Assembly: GCA_049324495.1 (NCBI GenBank)
Contig: JBMOOP010000104.1
Span: forward strand, 1-64,000
Direction of reading: 5' to 3'
Source: JADFDG01 sp049324495
Lineage (GTDB): Bacteria; Pseudomonadota; Gammaproteobacteria; Pseudomonadales; JADFDG01
Length of the DNA: 64,000 nt
The notes beneath the pieces were generated by a model. It saw only the letters and a program-made list of their open reading frames with translations. It did not search any database and had not been told where the DNA came from. A program made the translations under genes and the position numbers. This document shows, one piece after another, positions 7,541 to 15,112 of this stretch. Positions within the stretch are counted from its first letter, which is position 1; the number at the start of each line of letters is the position of its first letter.

Positions 7541-8034
7541 CACAACTGACGATGAATCTGAGCTATTAGCTTGCGAATTTGCGTGAGCTCTTCGCCACAC
7601 TCGTATTCCAGGTGAAATGACTCCTTCTTATCGTTTTCAGACGGCAATGAGCCAGTCTTGAACTCTATGAGGTGCATCATTGCGGCCTCTAGATTTGAGA
7701 TGGTGTTTGCCTTTGACATGGCAGGAAATATGAACGAAAGCGTCGATGCGCTCTTTAGGGCCTCTAGCAACTTGCCGTGCGCATCAAGGTTCATTCGCGC
7801 ACTAGAGCCGGCTTTCCCAACGTAGTGAAACTCTTCCGGACGAGCCTTCCATGCCACGTAAACGAACCCTCGGTCGTTCACGTTCACTTCCTGAAGGAAC
7901 TCCGAAATCTTCGCCTTTAAGGTCTCACGGCTTCGATCTGGGCCAAGGGTGAGATCTGCAACCTTGGCACGGTCAGAGTCTAGGATCTTGTCCGATATAA
8001 AACTGGCGCTGTCAGAGATAAGGCCGTTTGCCAA
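7540..8034 (-). CDS. GIY-YIG-like domain protein, N-terminus possibly altered by an IS
   Basis: A 164-residue protein with a TTG start at 8034. The core reads GFVYVAWKARPEEFHYVGKAG, then R, then NLEAAMMHLIE. That order (Y-VYV, YVGK, Arg, Glu) is like a divergent GIY-YIG nuclease domain. The frame stays open upstream through codons for HQALIDEI into the IS110-like fragment, so the original start has probably been replaced. Its base composition is more AT-rich than its neighbours, which suggests transfer. The nuclease assignment is tentative. Confidence 0.5.
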   Translation of the reverse strand: MANGLISDSASFISDKILDSDRAKVADLTLGPDRSRETLKAKISEFLQEVNVNDRGFVYVAWKARPEEFHYVGKAGSSARMNLDAHGKLLEALKSASTLSFIFPAMSKANTISNLEAAMMHLIEFKTGSLPSENDKKESFHLEYECGEELTQIRKLIAQIHRQL

Positions 8035-8068
8035 GATTTCATCAATTAGAGCTTGATGTCGCCAGGCA

Positions 8069-8209
8069 CGCGCTGCTGCAGGCCTCCATGGCCACCACGG
8101 TGCCGGCCGGCAACCCGGCCAACCAGGGCACCAGTGCCTCGCGGCGCAGGTCCTTGCGCAGTTGGATTTTCCCCTGCGCGTCCGCCACGCAGACCGAGAA
8201 CAACAAGTG
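8069..8209 (-). mobile_element. IS110-family transposase fragment
   Basis: The minus frame encodes LFSVCVADAQGKIQLRKDLR, then PWLAGLPAGTVVAMEACSSA. This is the N-terminal DEDD-type region of IS110/IS1111 transposases (VVAMEACSSAHHWAR in intact copies). It stops at Ala-Cys, where the sequence changes to the GIY-YIG-like gene, and it lacks the first residues and the whole C-terminal catalytic part. It marks the right boundary of the accessory island, 32 bases from the thioesterase stop. Confidence 0.75.
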
Positions 8210-8240
8210 GCGCTGGCGAAGGCGGCGATGGACTAAAGGT

Positions 8241-8654
8241 TCAGGCAATGCGATAGATCATTGTCCCGTTCGCCACGGGTTTGCCGCTTAGTTCTTCGGC
8301 GATATCCACTTCGCAAAAAATCAGTTCTTTGCCGCGCTTTACCGCTCGGGCTGTCGCGACAATGTTCTTGCCGAGGGCGGCCGAAAGATAATTGGTGGTC
8401 AGGGAAACGGTCGCGGCTTTCATGCCCTTCGCCGGATCATGCCCGGACCAGGCGGCCAGCGCGCCGGTCAGATCGAGCAGGCTACTCACTGCCCCGCCGT
8501 GGAAGGCGTTGCCACCGCCCGCAAGATCCGGGCGGAATGGCAAGCGAACAACGGCCTTGTCGGCAGAGACTTCGACAATTTCGACACCCAGCAACTTCTG
8601 GAACGGGATATCTGGGTAGACAGTGATGAGTGATGCGATAACAGAGTCGGTCAT
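8241..8654 (-). CDS. PaaI-type hotdog thioesterase 1
   Basis: A 137-residue single hotdog domain with AFHGGAVSSLLDLTGALAAW, the conserved HGG near residue 52 and acidic Asp on the following helix, as in PaaI-family acyl-CoA thioesterases. It likely hydrolyses an acyl-CoA. ATG 8654 overlaps the stop of the next thioesterase as ATGA. It is the last gene of the leftward lipid operon and its stop lies next to the IS110 fragment. Confidence 0.85.
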   Translation of the reverse strand: MTDSVIASLITVYPDIPFQKLLGVEIVEVSADKAVVRLPFRPDLAGGGNAFHGGAVSSLLDLTGALAAWSGHDPAKGMKAATVSLTTNYLSAALGKNIVATARAVKRGKELIFCEVDIAEELSGKPVANGTMIYRIA

Positions 8655-9109
8655 GTCGTACCCCCGGGTGCATTTCCGAGCGCCTTGCCGCCCACCGGGA
8701 AAAGGAACCGACCGATACAGACCAGCTTTCCTTCCAGACGTAACTGCACGGAGACGGTAGTCATCCGGCGGCCGGCGCGCACGATATTCGGTACCGCCAG
8801 CAAGGTGCCGGCGAAGGCTGGACGGAGAAAATCGAAGGTCATGGTTGAGCAGATCGGCAGGCTATCGTCGCCGCGTTTTCTGGCAAGGTGAGCCGCCGCA
8901 ACAACCTCGCCAAAGCTCGCGAGAATGCCGCCGTGGAAAGTGCGAATCAGTGGGTTGCCGAGGTGCTCGTCGCGAAAATCCATCAGGTATTGGATTTCAC
9001 CATCCACAACCTCCTCGCGGAAACCGAGAAACTCGACAAAGGGCTCGTCCAGCAGTCCGTCTGCGGGTTTTGCGGCGGGACCGACTGACTCGGGTGTTGC
9101 TTGATTCAT
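8651..9109 (-). CDS. PaaI-type hotdog thioesterase 2
   Basis: A 152-residue hotdog protein with TFHGGILASFGEVVAA near residue 58 (HGG, then Glu at the usual acidic position). The first 20 residues are a flexible extension. It overlaps the thioesterases on both sides by four bases (ATGA), so all three are translationally coupled. Sequence divergence from its neighbours is high, which suggests different acyl chains or subunits of a mixed oligomer rather than a recent duplication. Confidence 0.83.
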   Translation of the reverse strand: MNQATPESVGPAAKPADGLLDEPFVEFLGFREEVVDGEIQYLMDFRDEHLGNPLIRTFHGGILASFGEVVAAAHLARKRGDDSLPICSTMTFDFLRPAFAGTLLAVPNIVRAGRRMTTVSVQLRLEGKLVCIGRFLFPVGGKALGNAPGGTT

Positions 9110-9651
9110 CGCGGCTTCCCCTGGGGCACGTCACCAAAAGCAGGCCCCATGGTATCAATGGCGAAAGAGCCGGCGACGGTCGCAATCAGCTGGTCTCCCT
9201 CCCCTGCGAAGGCGCGACCAATGATATAGGCCACCGTTTCTGTGGTGCCCACGCAATCGACCACGGCTTTCAGCTCCGCAGCGGGAGGTATGAGACGCAG
9301 AAAATCGACCCGCAAGTCGATGGTAGCAATCGGTTTCAGTGATGTCAGAGCAGAAAAAATGGCCAGCCCGCAGGTCGTGTCGAGCAAGGTCACCAATGCG
9401 CCGCGATGCAGTGCCCCCCGGCGATCTGCCAGTGAGTCGGAGAATGGCATCCGCATGACGGCATGACCGTTGCCGATAAGATCGATATCAATCTTGAAGG
9501 CGCTAAACAGAGGATGGTGCGTACCAAAGAAGGCTTTGGCCATGGTCAGGTACTGCAGGTTGGCTCCGGCATACTCCTTAACTACCGTCATTCCAGGATC
9601 GCTCCGGCTTGCTGATGTTGCGTCTTTAGTATTCGCGCGCTGCGTCGACAT
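9106..9651 (-). CDS. PaaI-type hotdog thioesterase 3
   Basis: A 181-residue hotdog protein with ALHRGALVTLLDTTCGLAIF, where the usual HGG is HRG, and Asp on the following helix. An approximately 45-residue N-terminal extension precedes the domain. The start overlaps the upstream BtrH-like gene by 26 bases, a strong coupling signal. An ATG 60 bases downstream (codon 21) would remove the overlap and is an alternative start. Confidence 0.8.
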   Translation of the reverse strand: MSTQRANTKDATSASRSDPGMTVVKEYAGANLQYLTMAKAFFGTHHPLFSAFKIDIDLIGNGHAVMRMPFSDSLADRRGALHRGALVTLLDTTCGLAIFSALTSLKPIATIDLRVDFLRLIPPAAELKAVVDCVGTTETVAYIIGRAFAGEGDQLIATVAGSFAIDTMGPAFGDVPQGKPR

Positions 9652-10621
9652 AGTTTTGCTCGGCAGTCATGACCGCATTGATCGCATCGGCAATCAGCGC
9701 GGCAGGAAAGCGTGTACCTTCGGATGCCGTTTTCAATTCACTCGCCAGGATGGACCATTGCTGTTCGCTTGCGCGCATCAGTCTTGGCAATCCATGCTGC
9801 AGGATGCGCAAGTCATTGCGTGCCGCTTCTTCCAGGAATTCGGCATACATACGGCGAAACCCACCACCACCTGTGCCGCGTTTTTCGATCACCTGGTAGG
9901 CAAAGCGGGTCGTCCAGCGCCAGTCTCCGGTTTGTTCCCAGCGCGGCAGATCGTTCACCCAGGTTCGAAGTGCCGGGATGCCGCTGTTCGGGATGGCCGT
10001 CACCAGCGAGGCAGCATTGTACCGAATAGCGTTGGCAATTTGTTCGGTAGTTGGATCCGCCAGGATGACGTGGGGAGCAAACATGTTGCCATGGTGTATG
10101 AAAGGCAACTGATTTGAGAAGCGTGCCTGCGACATCGATTCGCCTGCGACATCAACCGGATTGGGCCGCTCGGTGTCGGTCACCAGGATGGCATCGGTTT
10201 CCGGATTTCTGGACCAGGCAATGATGGCGTGGCCCGGGAAATGAGTACGACTGCCGAAATATGGCAAGTGGAAAATATCCGTCAGCAACAGCGCCGGTCG
10301 GCCTGCGTCGAGCGCATCGTGCAGCGCGGCGGTAGCCAGAGCGGGCGTATCGAAAGTGGCCCAGGTGAACGGCACGCCGATGCTGTGGAAAACCCTTTCC
10401 TCGAAGCCCAGCGAGCGCACATGCACCATAAAAGGTACGGGTGCATCAGGCAATTCCAGATAGGTAATGCCAAGCCCCGCACCCAGACCGAAGCACATGG
10501 CCTCAGACAGGGACACGCCATGAAAAGCAAGCAAATCCCGGATTGCAGAGCTGGCACAATGGCGTCCGGGCTGATGATCAATGCGTGCTACGGGCACGCC
10601 AGGAGATGCTACCTCGCTCAC
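9626..10621 (-). CDS. BtrH N-terminal/DUF4872-type protein
   Basis: A 331-residue protein. The N-terminus GRHCASSAIRDLLAFHG followed by CFGLGAGLG matches the BtrH_N domain, a papain/C39-like fold named from butirosin acyltransferase BtrH. Candidate catalytic residues are Cys near 22, His in FPGHAIIAW and Asp in VTDTER. The C-terminal half is helical and less conserved. Its place between a TetR regulator and three thioesterases argues for acyl transfer or release in lipid metabolism rather than antibiotic synthesis. ATG 10621 overlaps the TetR stop by four bases. Confidence 0.75.
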   Translation of the reverse strand: MSEVASPGVPVARIDHQPGRHCASSAIRDLLAFHGVSLSEAMCFGLGAGLGITYLELPDAPVPFMVHVRSLGFEERVFHSIGVPFTWATFDTPALATAALHDALDAGRPALLLTDIFHLPYFGSRTHFPGHAIIAWSRNPETDAILVTDTERPNPVDVAGESMSQARFSNQLPFIHHGNMFAPHVILADPTTEQIANAIRYNAASLVTAIPNSGIPALRTWVNDLPRWEQTGDWRWTTRFAYQVIEKRGTGGGGFRRMYAEFLEEAARNDLRILQHGLPRLMRASEQQWSILASELKTASEGTRFPAALIADAINAVMTAEQNYVDAAREY

Positions 10622-11244
10622 AAGCTTCTGACCTTATCGTGATGCTCAAGAGTAAGGACGCCCCGCGTCATCATCTGCCAGATGGCGTCGCCGATCTGGT
10701 CCAGGCTGTGTCTGCCCCCGGCCTTGTACCAAGAGGCGACCCAATTGATGGCGCCAAGCCCGATCAGCCTGAGCATGTCGATGTCTACTTCGGTGCGGAT
10801 ATAGCCGCGCGCCTTGAGGGTATCAAGAATGGCCTGCCAGTAGTGTTCGTAGCGGTCTCTTTCCGCGATGATCTGTTCGCGCGCCGAGCCGTGCAGGGAG
10901 CGCCACTCGAACAGCAGCACATACACCATGTCGTTGCCGGACATGAGCACATTGAGATGCGCCTGCAATGCGGCGCGCATCTTTTCCAGAGGATCCTGCA
11001 CGGTCGCGGTTGCCTCGATAATGCCACTGATCGTGCTCTCGATACCGAGGCGCATCATGTCGACCAGAATGTCGTCCTTCGCACGATAACGATAATGCAG
11101 GCTGCCCGGAAGAATACCGCAGGCTTTCGCTATTTCCCGGACGCTGGTTCGCTCAAACCCGTTGTCGCGAAAGAGCTTCGCCGCCACGGCGAGAATTCTC
11201 TCGCGGTCAGCTGTGTCTGCACCATTCGTCTCACGGATTGACAT
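10618..11244 (-). CDS. TetR/AcrR family transcriptional regulator
   Basis: A 208-residue protein with an N-terminal helix-turn-helix (ERTSVREIAKACGILPGSLH, residues 30-50) and an alpha-helical ligand domain like those of KstR2/FadR-type fatty acyl-CoA sensors. It heads the overlapping btrH-thioesterase genes and lies 65 bases downstream of the PF10118 gene. The tandem palindromes at 12301-12352 in the divergent promoter region are plausible operators for it; that link is inference. Confidence 0.92.
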   Translation of the reverse strand: MSIRETNGADTADRERILAVAAKLFRDNGFERTSVREIAKACGILPGSLHYRYRAKDDILVDMMRLGIESTISGIIEATATVQDPLEKMRAALQAHLNVLMSGNDMVYVLLFEWRSLHGSAREQIIAERDRYEHYWQAILDTLKARGYIRTEVDIDMLRLIGLGAINWVASWYKAGGRHSLDQIGDAIWQMMTRGVLTLEHHDKVRSL

Positions 11245-11309
11245 GGATCGGGCATCTGTATGTTGTAGGGTGGGTGCATCGTGCAGCGGGGTGCCGCGCT
11301 GACCAGGCT

Positions 11310-12182
11310 TCAGGCAGCTTGGGCCAAGGCCTTCTCTCCAAACACGACGCGCGAGGCTTCCATCGGATCCTGGTTTTTCTCATATTCGGCAAGCCAGGCA
11401 CTGACTTTTTCTGGAATACCGGTATCCCATGGATGGAACCCGGGCCGGAACCAGGCCAGATAGCGCGGCAGAAGCCGGGTAATCATCCCGTTGGGGCCGT
11501 ACAGACGGTACAGCCCCTTGGCAATCAGCAGCGGACGCCCTTGCAGGTGATCCACCTTCAGCATGTGCCAGAGTACCGAGCCGATAACGGCATGAACCAG
11601 GACTGTGCCCAGGATCAGGGCGGAAGTGCGCGTGATGTAGCCACCGCCTGCCACCTTGGTGTACACGTCGAACGCGACAGCCTTGTGCTCGACTTCTTCA
11701 ACGCCGTGCCACATGAACATCGCCCGCATCGAAGGATGTGCATGGCGAAACATTTCACCTTCCTCTTCCATAAAGCCTTCACCCAGAGAAGCGGTGATGT
11801 GTTCGAAAGCGGCGGTGAAGGCCAGCTGGTGTTTGGCAGGCAGATACTTTTCGATCAGCCGGAGGGAGAATTTCATCCTGGCGATGATCTTCCTGACATG
11901 AACGCCCTGCGCTTCCATCACGGCGTTGTACTGGTCATGAACAATGCCGTGCTGTGCTTCCTGGCGGAAGAAGTTGCGTACGTCTTCCTTGAGCTGAGGA
12001 TCCTGGATCTTGTCCTGATAATTGCGCACGGACTGGATGAAGAAGCGCTCCCCATCGGGGAAATGCACCGACAGCGCATCAAAGAACCGCGTCAGAATCG
12101 GATCGCCGTCATTCCAGAAGACCGGAACGTCGCTGATATCGAACTGTGTTTTGCGCGGCTGAATGTGTTGAAGGTGGGACAT
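11310..12182 (-). CDS. PF10118 metal-dependent hydrolase, ferritin-like
   Basis: A 290-residue protein. ATG 12182 is chosen because AGGAGG sits about eight bases upstream; an in-frame ATG at 12203 would lie before that site. The sequence has the PF10118 pattern: NFFRQEAQHG near residue 82, EHITASLGEGFMEEE near 126 and WHGVEEVEHKAVAFD near 156. The repeated ExxH motifs suggest a di-iron ferritin-like four-helix bundle. A hydrophobic segment near 190-215 may contact membrane. It is transcribed away from the acyl-CoA dehydrogenases, probably in one operon with tetR. Confidence 0.85.
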   Translation of the reverse strand: MSHLQHIQPRKTQFDISDVPVFWNDGDPILTRFFDALSVHFPDGERFFIQSVRNYQDKIQDPQLKEDVRNFFRQEAQHGIVHDQYNAVMEAQGVHVRKIIARMKFSLRLIEKYLPAKHQLAFTAAFEHITASLGEGFMEEEGEMFRHAHPSMRAMFMWHGVEEVEHKAVAFDVYTKVAGGGYITRTSALILGTVLVHAVIGSVLWHMLKVDHLQGRPLLIAKGLYRLYGPNGMITRLLPRYLAWFRPGFHPWDTGIPEKVSAWLAEYEKNQDPMEASRVVFGEKALAQAA

Positions 12183-12300
12183 GGCAAAACCTCCTGCTGG
12201 CACACAGGCCCCGGTGGCATTGCTGGCTGCGGGGCATCATTCCCATGCCTCGAACCCGGCTTTGCGGCCGCCGAGGGGGCTTAAGATCGGCACGGGACGC

Positions 12301-12318
12301 CTTGGCCAAACGGCCAAG
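12301..12318. promoter_or_regulatory. palindromic operator, copy 1
   Basis: A perfect inverted repeat, CTTGGCC (12301-12307), AAAC, GGCCAAG (12312-12318), in the divergent region between the PF10118 gene and the acyl-CoA dehydrogenases. Length and symmetry fit a TetR-family site. Confidence 0.6.
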
Positions 12319-12334
12319 TTCGTGTTACTAATAT

Positions 12335-12352
12335 CTTGGCCGCGCGACCAAA
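12335..12352. promoter_or_regulatory. palindromic operator, copy 2 (imperfect)
   Basis: CTTGGCC (12335-12341), GCGC, GACCAAA (12346-12352). The left arm and spacer length are identical to copy 1, and the right arm matches in five of seven bases. The two centres are 34 bases apart, close to three helical turns, so bound dimers would lie on roughly the same DNA face. Confidence 0.55.
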
Positions 12353-12460
12353 TGTCAACCCCGGCACGCGTAGTGCCCTTCATTGCTGAAGGGTGTGGGG
12401 AGGGCTTTTGCCGCCTGCGGGGCGCCCGAGGACTGCGATTTCATTTGAGGAACAACGACT

Positions 12461-13633
12461 ATGCAGCTTGAATTTACGCCAGCCGAGCTTGCCTTCCAGC
12501 GCGAGGTTCGGGACTGGTTTACCGCGAACGTCCCCGAAGCCCTGCGCCAGCGGGCGGCGCGCGGAGAAATGCCTGACATGAAAGAACAGCATGTCTGGGA
12601 GCAGCGTCTTGCCGAGAAAGGATGGCTGGTGACGGCTTGGCCCGTGCAGTACGGTGGACCTGGCTGGACGGCCACCCAGCGTTACATTTTCGATCTGGAG
12701 CGCGCCCGTGCTGGCGCCCCGCAATCCAGCCCTTTCGGCGTGTTCATGATCGGCCCGGTCATCTACACCTTCGGCAACGACGCCCAGAAGGCCAAGTATT
12801 TGCCGGGAATCACCTCCGCCAAGACGCTGTGGTGCCAGGGCTATTCAGAACCGAACTCGGGCTCCGATCTGGCCTCACTGCGGACTGCCGCGGTACGTGA
12901 TGGCGATCACTATGTGGTCAATGGCCAAAAGATCTGGACCAGTTATGCGCACCACGCAGAAATGATGTTCTGCCTGGTGCGTACAGATACAAAGGTCAAG
13001 GCTCAGCAGGGCATTTCCTTCCTCCTCATCGACATGAAAACGCCGGGAATTGAAGTCCGGCCAATTATCTCGATCGATGGCCTGCACCACCTCAACGAGG
13101 TGTATTTCACCGATGTGCGGGTGCCGGTGGAAAATCTCGTCGGTAGCGAGGGCATGGGCTGGACAATCGCCAAGTTCCTGCTCACCCACGAGCGCACCAC
13201 GATTGCCGGCGTGGCCGATTCGAAAAAGGAAATTGATCGCTTCAAGCAAATGCTGCAGGCAACCCCGCAGGGCAGTGGAACCCGGTGGGATGATCCGATC
13301 GCCAAACGACGGGTGGCAGAGCTGGAGATTGATCTTGCCGCCCTCGAGTACACCAACTTTCGCGCCGTTGCGGCGATCGAAGAGGGCAACCCCATTGGTG
13401 CGGAATCTTCCGGCCTGAAGATCAAAGGCACCGAACTGCAGCAGGCGCTCACCCAGGCGATGGTGGAGCTGGGTGGTCATCTCTCTCTGACCTGGGACAA
13501 CCCCGAGCCGGTGGTCAACGCTGCCTTCAATCGCAGTACGCGTCGCTACAACTTCCTGCGCGCGGCGACGATTTACGGTGGGACCAACGAAATTCAGAAA
13601 AACGTCATCGCCAAGATGCTTCTTGGCCTGTAA
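12461..13633 (+). CDS. acyl-CoA dehydrogenase, large-subunit-like
   Basis: A 390-residue full-length FAD-dependent acyl-CoA dehydrogenase. Visible motifs are WCQGYSEPNSGSDLAS, GQKIWTSYAHHA in the middle domain and IYGGTNEIQKNVIAKMLLG at the C-terminus. It introduces a 2,3-double bond into an acyl-CoA and passes electrons to electron-transfer flavoprotein. A GAGG lies about ten bases before ATG 12461. The adjacent second dehydrogenase, 18 bases downstream, suggests an alpha2beta2 enzyme of the PimCD or steroid side-chain type. Confidence 0.93.
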   Translation: MQLEFTPAELAFQREVRDWFTANVPEALRQRAARGEMPDMKEQHVWEQRLAEKGWLVTAWPVQYGGPGWTATQRYIFDLERARAGAPQSSPFGVFMIGPVIYTFGNDAQKAKYLPGITSAKTLWCQGYSEPNSGSDLASLRTAAVRDGDHYVVNGQKIWTSYAHHAEMMFCLVRTDTKVKAQQGISFLLIDMKTPGIEVRPIISIDGLHHLNEVYFTDVRVPVENLVGSEGMGWTIAKFLLTHERTTIAGVADSKKEIDRFKQMLQATPQGSGTRWDDPIAKRRVAELEIDLAALEYTNFRAVAAIEEGNPIGAESSGLKIKGTELQQALTQAMVELGGHLSLTWDNPEPVVNAAFNRSTRRYNFLRAATIYGGTNEIQKNVIAKMLLGL

Positions 13634-13651
13634 TCGATCGGAGCACACTTC

Positions 13652-14770
13652 ATGGACTTCAGATTTTCCGACGAGCAACGCATGCTCGACGATTCGGCCA
13701 GTCGTTTTCTGGCCGGCAAGTACACTTTCGAAACGTATCGGGCTGCAATTGCTGGTACCGAAGGCTACAACCCGGCACGTTGGCGCGAGATGGCCGAGCT
13801 GGGCTGGATGGCGTCGCCGTTTCCGGAAGCGTGCGGCGGGTTTGGCGGCACACTGATCGATGTGCAGTTGATCGCCAGGCGTCTTGGCGAACGGCTCTGC
13901 GTCGATCCCTGGCTGACCTGCGCACTGTTGCCGGGTAAGGTGCTCGAATATGTGGGCACGCCAAGCGCCCTGAAGCGCCTGGAGGCGATCGTATCGGGCG
14001 AGGCACACATGGCCCTTGCGGCGCTGGAAACCGGCGGCCATTACGACCTTCTCCACATCAATGCACGGGTGAAGGGAAGTGGCGGGCAACAGGTATTGGA
14101 CGGCCACAAGTCCGTGGTGTTTGGCGCCAAGGGCGCCAACAGTCTGCTGGTTACCGCGCGCGATGAAAAAGGCGCGGCCGTGCTGCTCGAAGTGCCAGGC
14201 AATGCAGCTGGCGTGTCAATCAAGGACTACCGCGTGCTGGATGGCAGTCGGGCAGCGGAAGTGCAATTTACCGGAGTTAAATTATCTGCTGAGGCGGTGC
14301 TGGCGCGCGGTGACGATGCGCTGAAAGCAGTCAGCCGGGCGGTTGATGTGGCGACGGTGGCGCAGTGCGCCGACATGCTCGGTGCGATAGCGGCAGTATT
14401 CCGCAAGACGGTTGAATACGCGCGGACACGTAAACAGTTTGGTACGACCATCGGCTCGTTCCAGGTGATTCAGCATTATCTGGTCGATATGTTCGTCGAG
14501 GTGCAACAGGCCGAGTCGCTGGTCTGGATGGCGGGCATTCGCGGCGATACAGCAGTGGATAAAGAGCGGCAGATTGCAGTGTCCACGGCCAAAGCGTACC
14601 TGTGCCGGTCAGCGGTGGCGGTAGCGCAGAAAGCCGTGCAGATCCATGGTGGCATTGGCATGACGGAGGAGCTGGATGTAGGACACTATTTCCGTCGGGT
14701 CACGCATTACGCCGGTATGTACGGAGACCGCGACTACCATGTGTCCCGCTATGCCTCGCTGATGGATTGA
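13652..14770 (+). CDS. acyl-CoA dehydrogenase, small-subunit-like
   Basis: A 372-residue acyl-CoA dehydrogenase. The middle domain is shorter and less conserved than in the upstream gene, while the C-terminal helical domain is clear (TRKQFGTTIGSFQVIQHYL, AVQIHGGIGMTEELDVGHYF). It is co-transcribed with the preceding paralogue and likely forms a heteromeric enzyme with it, in which one subunit supplies most of the FAD site. The stop at 14770 is followed by a large inverted repeat. Confidence 0.92.
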   Translation: MDFRFSDEQRMLDDSASRFLAGKYTFETYRAAIAGTEGYNPARWREMAELGWMASPFPEACGGFGGTLIDVQLIARRLGERLCVDPWLTCALLPGKVLEYVGTPSALKRLEAIVSGEAHMALAALETGGHYDLLHINARVKGSGGQQVLDGHKSVVFGAKGANSLLVTARDEKGAAVLLEVPGNAAGVSIKDYRVLDGSRAAEVQFTGVKLSAEAVLARGDDALKAVSRAVDVATVAQCADMLGAIAAVFRKTVEYARTRKQFGTTIGSFQVIQHYLVDMFVEVQQAESLVWMAGIRGDTAVDKERQIAVSTAKAYLCRSAVAVAQKAVQIHGGIGMTEELDVGHYFRRVTHYAGMYGDRDYHVSRYASLMD

Positions 14771-14781
14771 AGAAGATCCGG

Positions 14782-14836
14782 ATCAGGGCAAGGAACTTGG
14801 CATGGGCACAAAAACAATCATGCCGCTTGCCCTGAT
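14782..14836. repeat. long inverted repeat after acyl-CoA dehydrogenases
   Basis: ATCAGGGCAAG (14782-14792) is the exact reverse complement of CTTGCCCTGAT (14826-14836). Nested inside, GGCATG (14799-14804) pairs with CATGCC (14819-14824). Together they form a two-step hairpin with a 14-base loop and an asymmetric bulge. There is no U-tract, so a simple intrinsic terminator is not obvious. It could be an mRNA-stabilising or regulatory structure. Confidence 0.5.
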
Positions 14837-15112
14837 TACCGGCTCGGTTCCGGTCTGGGTAGAACCTCCTGTCGTTGCCAAATCGGCTCTTCAGCAATGC
14901 GAGTTGTCCATTTTCCGGAGGCAGGAAACGCGATCGTTGCGGCAAGTCATGAGTGCCGAAACATTTCGGACTTCAACAGCCAGAGCCAAATGGCAATCCA
15001 TTCGCGTGCCGCTCCTTAATCACAACTGGATGTTGACGCCGTATATCGCACATGGAAACGGGAAGGCCCGCGTTTCCAATTTACTTTGAATGTGAATACC
15101 TGGAGATCATTC
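14837..15112. other. intergenic leader of GMC oxidoreductase
   Basis: No convincing gene is seen between the inverted repeat and the GMC gene. An eight-base inverted repeat, TGGAAACG (15053-15060) and CGTTTCCA (15071-15078), lies just upstream of the ribosome-binding site and could fold into a hairpin in the mRNA. No clear promoter hexamers were recognised. Confidence 0.4.

Noticed and set aside
12875..14107. 410-codon minus-strand frame across both acyl-CoA dehydrogenases
   Set aside because: It spans two clear sense genes and their junction and has no protein-like motifs.
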